DNA of 15,150 nucleotides from Deinococcus marmoris (lineage in GTDB: Bacteria > Deinococcota > Deinococci > Deinococcales > Deinococcaceae). Location: contig NZ_MSTI01000132.1 in NCBI RefSeq assembly GCF_001949125.1, forward strand, positions 1 to 15,150, given 5' to 3'. The translations under genes and the position numbers were made by a program. Below, in pieces: positions 12,573-15,150 of the stretch. Each line of letters starts with the position of its first letter. Within the stretch, counting starts at the first letter, position 1. The notes under the pieces were generated by a model that ran no database searches, was not told the DNA's origin, and worked only from the letters and a program-made list of their open reading frames with translations.

Positions 12573-13955
12573 TCAGGTGAAATTCTTCAGTTGCACTTGG
12601 AGCAGCGCCGCCTGGTGGTCGCACGTCCCCGTGGCCAGGGCGCGGGCGGCCTCGGCGCGCAATGCAGCGGCGTCTAATGCCTCCACCTCCAACACCTCGC
12701 CGAGCTTCCGGTACTCCTCAACGTTCAAGCGACTACCGTATACCACCTTCAGGGACCGCACCGTTTCCTGGGAACGCTCCGTGGACGACAGAGTCGCAAA
12801 CCGCTCACGCGCCGCCTGATCCGGATCAGGTTCCATGTCCAACAGACGCGGCTGCTTGGCTACCCTAATCTTCGCCGGTGACTGGCCCTGAGCGAGGGCC
12901 GGACGTGGGCGGTAATCGTCCGGCGAGCGGATGAAATTCACGAAGAAGCCTGGCCCTGGGACCTTCTTGCCCGCAATCAGCCGTTCCACCTCATCCAGGC
13001 GTTCGCGGACTGTGTCCACACCCATACCCTCCATCAGGCCACGGGCCACCTTGGGCGCGATGCCGCGTCCCGTCAGACGGCTGAGCAGCAGGGGATCGAG
13101 GGCCACGACTTCCCGCTCGAAGACGTAATGCACGCTCTGCCCCTGCCCGCGTCCCTGATAAGTGACCGATGCCAGGTAATGTGCCCGCAGCAATTCCTCG
13201 TGGGCCGGATCGAGAACGCGGCGGATCTTGTCCGGACTCAGGTTCAGGATGCGGGCCTTGCGACCCCATCCCACCAGGCCCACCGTGAATTCCTGGAGAC
13301 GCTCTTCCGGAGCAGTGAGGTTGTGGCGGTGACCGTCCAGCAAGCGGTACAGGGCGCGGGCCGTTGGCTGGCTCAGCTCGCCCAGCACTCCTGAACTCAG
13401 CGGCTTGAGAAAACCCCGGCGCAGGCTCTCAGCAATGATCGGGGGAAGCACCACCGTGATCGTACTGTCCTGATCGATGGTCCCACCGGACTGGGCCGTA
13501 TCGAACATGATCTCGTGCAGGTGGCGGAAGATCACCGTCCGGTAACGCTTACCATCGTGCCAGCCGCGCTCGATGTGGAAATTGGTGTGCGATAGGCGCA
13601 TCAGCGATTCGTGCAGGTTCTTGTGATAGCGCCCGGAGGTGTCCAGGCCCGAGGCCCTCAGGAAGTGGTTGGCGGTGCCTGTGACGGCGTTGCTTGCCGG
13701 GAACCCCTGCGCTGCGAACAGGCAGAGGATGCCGATGATGACGTCATTGTCCACCCCAAAGGGCACGAGATACTGCGCTGTGCCAATGCACTTGACGCTC
13801 ATCCGTTCGTCTCCCTCGCCGTATTCGTCCTCCCAGAACGTGCTGCCCGCACCCACCCGGCTCTGCATGCTGATCAGACCGAGCCGAGCCAAATTTAGTT
13901 CGTCGACGTGCTGGGTCAGCGCACGCTTTTCGGAGGCCCGGGGCAGAAGGATCAT
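12573..13955 (-). CDS. repA: Replication initiator protein A (RPA-type plasmid Rep)
   Basis: The product is 460 residues. The first 300 carry the RPA-type initiator layout: an N-terminal helix, a beta-rich stretch (KCIGTAQYLVPFGVDNDVIIG), a winged-helix segment (LCLFAAQGFPASNAVTGTAN ... LHESLMRLSHTNFHIERGW), and a second winged helix (LYRLLDGHRHNL ... EFTVGLVGWG) with ILNLSPDKIRRVLDPAHEEL. The C-terminal 150 residues are helical and charged and are probably a dimerisation or partner-binding region. The start at 13955 has no Shine-Dalgarno, but TAACAT lies seven bases upstream, as in leaderless Deinococcus genes. The iteron array directly upstream is the expected binding site. A palindrome over the promoter suggests autoregulation. 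The recombinase downstream may share the transcript. Confidence 0.85.
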   Translation of the reverse strand: MILLPRASEKRALTQHVDELNLARLGLISMQSRVGAGSTFWEDEYGEGDERMSVKCIGTAQYLVPFGVDNDVIIGILCLFAAQGFPASNAVTGTANHFLRASGLDTSGRYHKNLHESLMRLSHTNFHIERGWHDGKRYRTVIFRHLHEIMFDTAQSGGTIDQDSTITVVLPPIIAESLRRGFLKPLSSGVLGELSQPTARALYRLLDGHRHNLTAPEERLQEFTVGLVGWGRKARILNLSPDKIRRVLDPAHEELLRAHYLASVTYQGRGQGQSVHYVFEREVVALDPLLLSRLTGRGIAPKVARGLMEGMGVDTVRERLDEVERLIAGKKVPGPGFFVNFIRSPDDYRPRPALAQGQSPAKIRVAKQPRLLDMEPDPDQAARERFATLSSTERSQETVRSLKVVYGSRLNVEEYRKLGEVLEVEALDAAALRAEAARALATGTCDHQAALLQVQLKNFT

Positions 13956-14055
13956 GTTGTTGATGTTATTTGTTTTTAAAGAGAAAGAAAAATAATGTTG
14001 TCAACAACATAGGAATCAGAAAAACCCGCCTGTGGACGGCGAAAAAATCTTAAAT
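13956..14055 (-). promoter_or_regulatory. Rep promoter, palindromic operator and AT-rich tract
   Basis: A perfect 16-bp palindrome (ATGTTGT/ACAACAT, 13995-14010) contains TTGACA on the minus strand (13999-14004). AT-rich -10 options lie 18-19 nt downstream (about 13974-13980). A related sequence, AACATCAACAACATG, reaches into the rep start. Overlap of palindrome and -35 implies repression. The whole 100-nt segment is AT-rich and may also serve as the unwinding element next to the iterons. Confidence 0.6.
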
Positions 14056-14450
14056 CCCCCAAAGTGTCCGTGGATTTTGTACCCCAATCCCCCAAAGTGT
14101 CCGTGGATTTTGTACCCCAATCCCCCAAAGTGTCCGTGCAACACACCCTGTTTCCCCCAAAGTGTCCGTGGATTTTGTACCCCAATCCCCCAAAGTGTCC
14201 GTGATGTTCCCAAAAGTGATCGGCAAAGTGGGAATACACCTAAAAAGCTGACCAGCACGATATTTAGGGCAGCTTGCCTAGCTCATCCTTCAGAATGCTC
14301 TCTCTTCTCAATCCCCCAAAGTGTCCGTGGAAAATACTGTCAATCCCCCAAAGTGTCCGCACGGAAAAAATTCAAGATAAATGCCGTGCTATACAGACTC
14401 AAAGCCTTCTCCCCCCAAAGTGTCCGCTGCCTCTCCCCCCAAAGTGTCCG
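14056..14450 (+). repeat. Iteron array: nine copies of CCCCCAAAGTGTCCG, probable replication origin
   Basis: Exact 15-bp copies start at 14056, 14089, 14122, 14154, 14187, 14313, 14345, 14412 and 14436. The first five are 32-33 bp apart, about three helical turns, so they face one side of the DNA. Copies 1, 2 and 4 are followed by the same TGGATTTTGTACCCC filler. A degraded copy lies at about 14208-14222. The array adjoins the RPA-type rep gene and an AT-rich tract, which is the standard arrangement of an iteron-controlled plasmid origin. Rep binding would both start replication and limit copy number. No clear DnaA box was found. Confidence 0.85.
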
Positions 14451-14809
<359 letters not shown>

Positions 14810-15150
14810 TCAACCAGATCCAATTCCCAAGACGTTCAGCGCGGCCAGAGGATCATGCCGTAGGCGTCTGACCAGATCGGTGAGGTGTCGTGTTCGCGCG
14901 TGCAAAAGGGTCAACAGTATGCCGTGCAGGACAGCCAATCCTTGCGCTCCTTGGCGCAGTCGGTGACGATCTTTATGGAAGATCGTGTCACGCCGATGGT
15001 GGCTCCGATTCTCGATACTCCAGTGTTGTCGCCAGATGTCCTCGGCTTCCCTTGCTGTGAGCAGCGTGCTGCTCACGGCAAACCGCACCTCATGGGTCAC
15101 GCGCCCATCTCGGTGCGTGACCTGATGCTCCCGACGAATCAGGGTCTGAG
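14810..15150 (-). CDS. ISAs1-family (H-repeat) transposase, C-terminal part, cut by the window edge
   Basis: The frame is open to the right edge (QTLIRREHQVTHRDGRV ...) and ends at 14810, giving about 113 residues. The signature is EDIWRQHWSIENRSHH, matching the conserved HWxIEN block that carries the glutamate of the DDE triad in ISAs1 transposases. It is followed by RDTIFHKDRHRLRQG and a helical end (LRHDPLAALNVLG), which is the family's normal C-terminus. The two catalytic aspartates lie outside the window. An internal GTG at 15100 is not the real start. Nothing visible suggests inactivation. Confidence 0.85.
   Translation of the reverse strand, partial: QTLIRREHQVTHRDGRVTHEVRFAVSSTLLTAREAEDIWRQHWSIENRSHHRRDTIFHKDRHRLRQGAQGLAVLHGILLTLLHARTRHLTDLVRRLRHDPLAALNVLGIGSG

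Noticed and set aside
14056..14450. CRISPR array
   Set aside because: The repeats are only 15 bp, part of the spacer is itself repeated, spacing is irregular in the second half, and no cas genes are present. Iterons next to rep explain it.

Overview
The window looks like part of a composite plasmid, or a plasmid-rich accessory region, from a Deinococcus-like bacterium. It is mostly GC-rich and carries an RPA-type replication initiator beside an iteron array, several tyrosine recombinases, a toxin-antitoxin pair and IS remnants of the IS200/IS605, IS6 and ISAs1 families. The host assignment rests on recalled similarity to Deinococcus plasmid proteins, not on any search.

Layout. Positions 1-1250 are mobile-element debris: the C-terminus of a tyrosine recombinase, a truncated TnpB with terminal-type hairpins, and an unidentified coding remnant. 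Positions 1254-2930 hold a small helix-turn-helix protein gene and, upstream on the same strand, about 1 kb with no convincing protein. That stretch starts at a near-consensus promoter, ends near a hairpin terminator, and is packed with short perfect hairpins. I read it as a large structured non-coding RNA. Positions 2930-4440 hold a repeat-bearing intergenic region, a two-gene operon of unknown function and a very strong terminator. Positions 4445-5700 hold a minus-strand operon of a leader ORF and two proteins that look like degenerate JAMM/JAB (MPN) domains. It is divergent from a small XRE-type regulator, with a long inverted repeat between them.

Positions 5961-6656 are a decayed metallo-beta-lactamase/beta-CASP nuclease. 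Positions 6736-7424 are a Phd/VapC-type toxin-antitoxin pair. Positions 7708-8625 encode, in AT-richer DNA, a tyrosine recombinase that has lost most catalytic residues when compared with its intact paralogue in this same window. Positions 8830-10483 look like a second replication module: a hairpin-rich leader with a possible antisense promoter, a 24-codon leader ORF overlapping the next start by ATGA, and a winged-helix initiator-like gene. Palindromic 19-bp repeats lie inside that gene, and its reading frame shifts out and back across them. An IS6-family element with a frameshifted transposase follows (10502-11264).

Positions 11345-14450 are the better-preserved replicon core: a XerC/D-like recombinase, an RPA-type Rep protein, an AT-rich promoter with a palindromic operator, and nine 15-bp iterons, five of them at 32-33 bp spacing. 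The right edge is the C-terminus of an ISAs1-family transposase.

The most unusual items are the candidate ~1 kb RNA at 1868-2893, the second replication module with intragenic palindromic iterons, the paired pseudo-JAMM proteins and the catalytically eroded recombinase.
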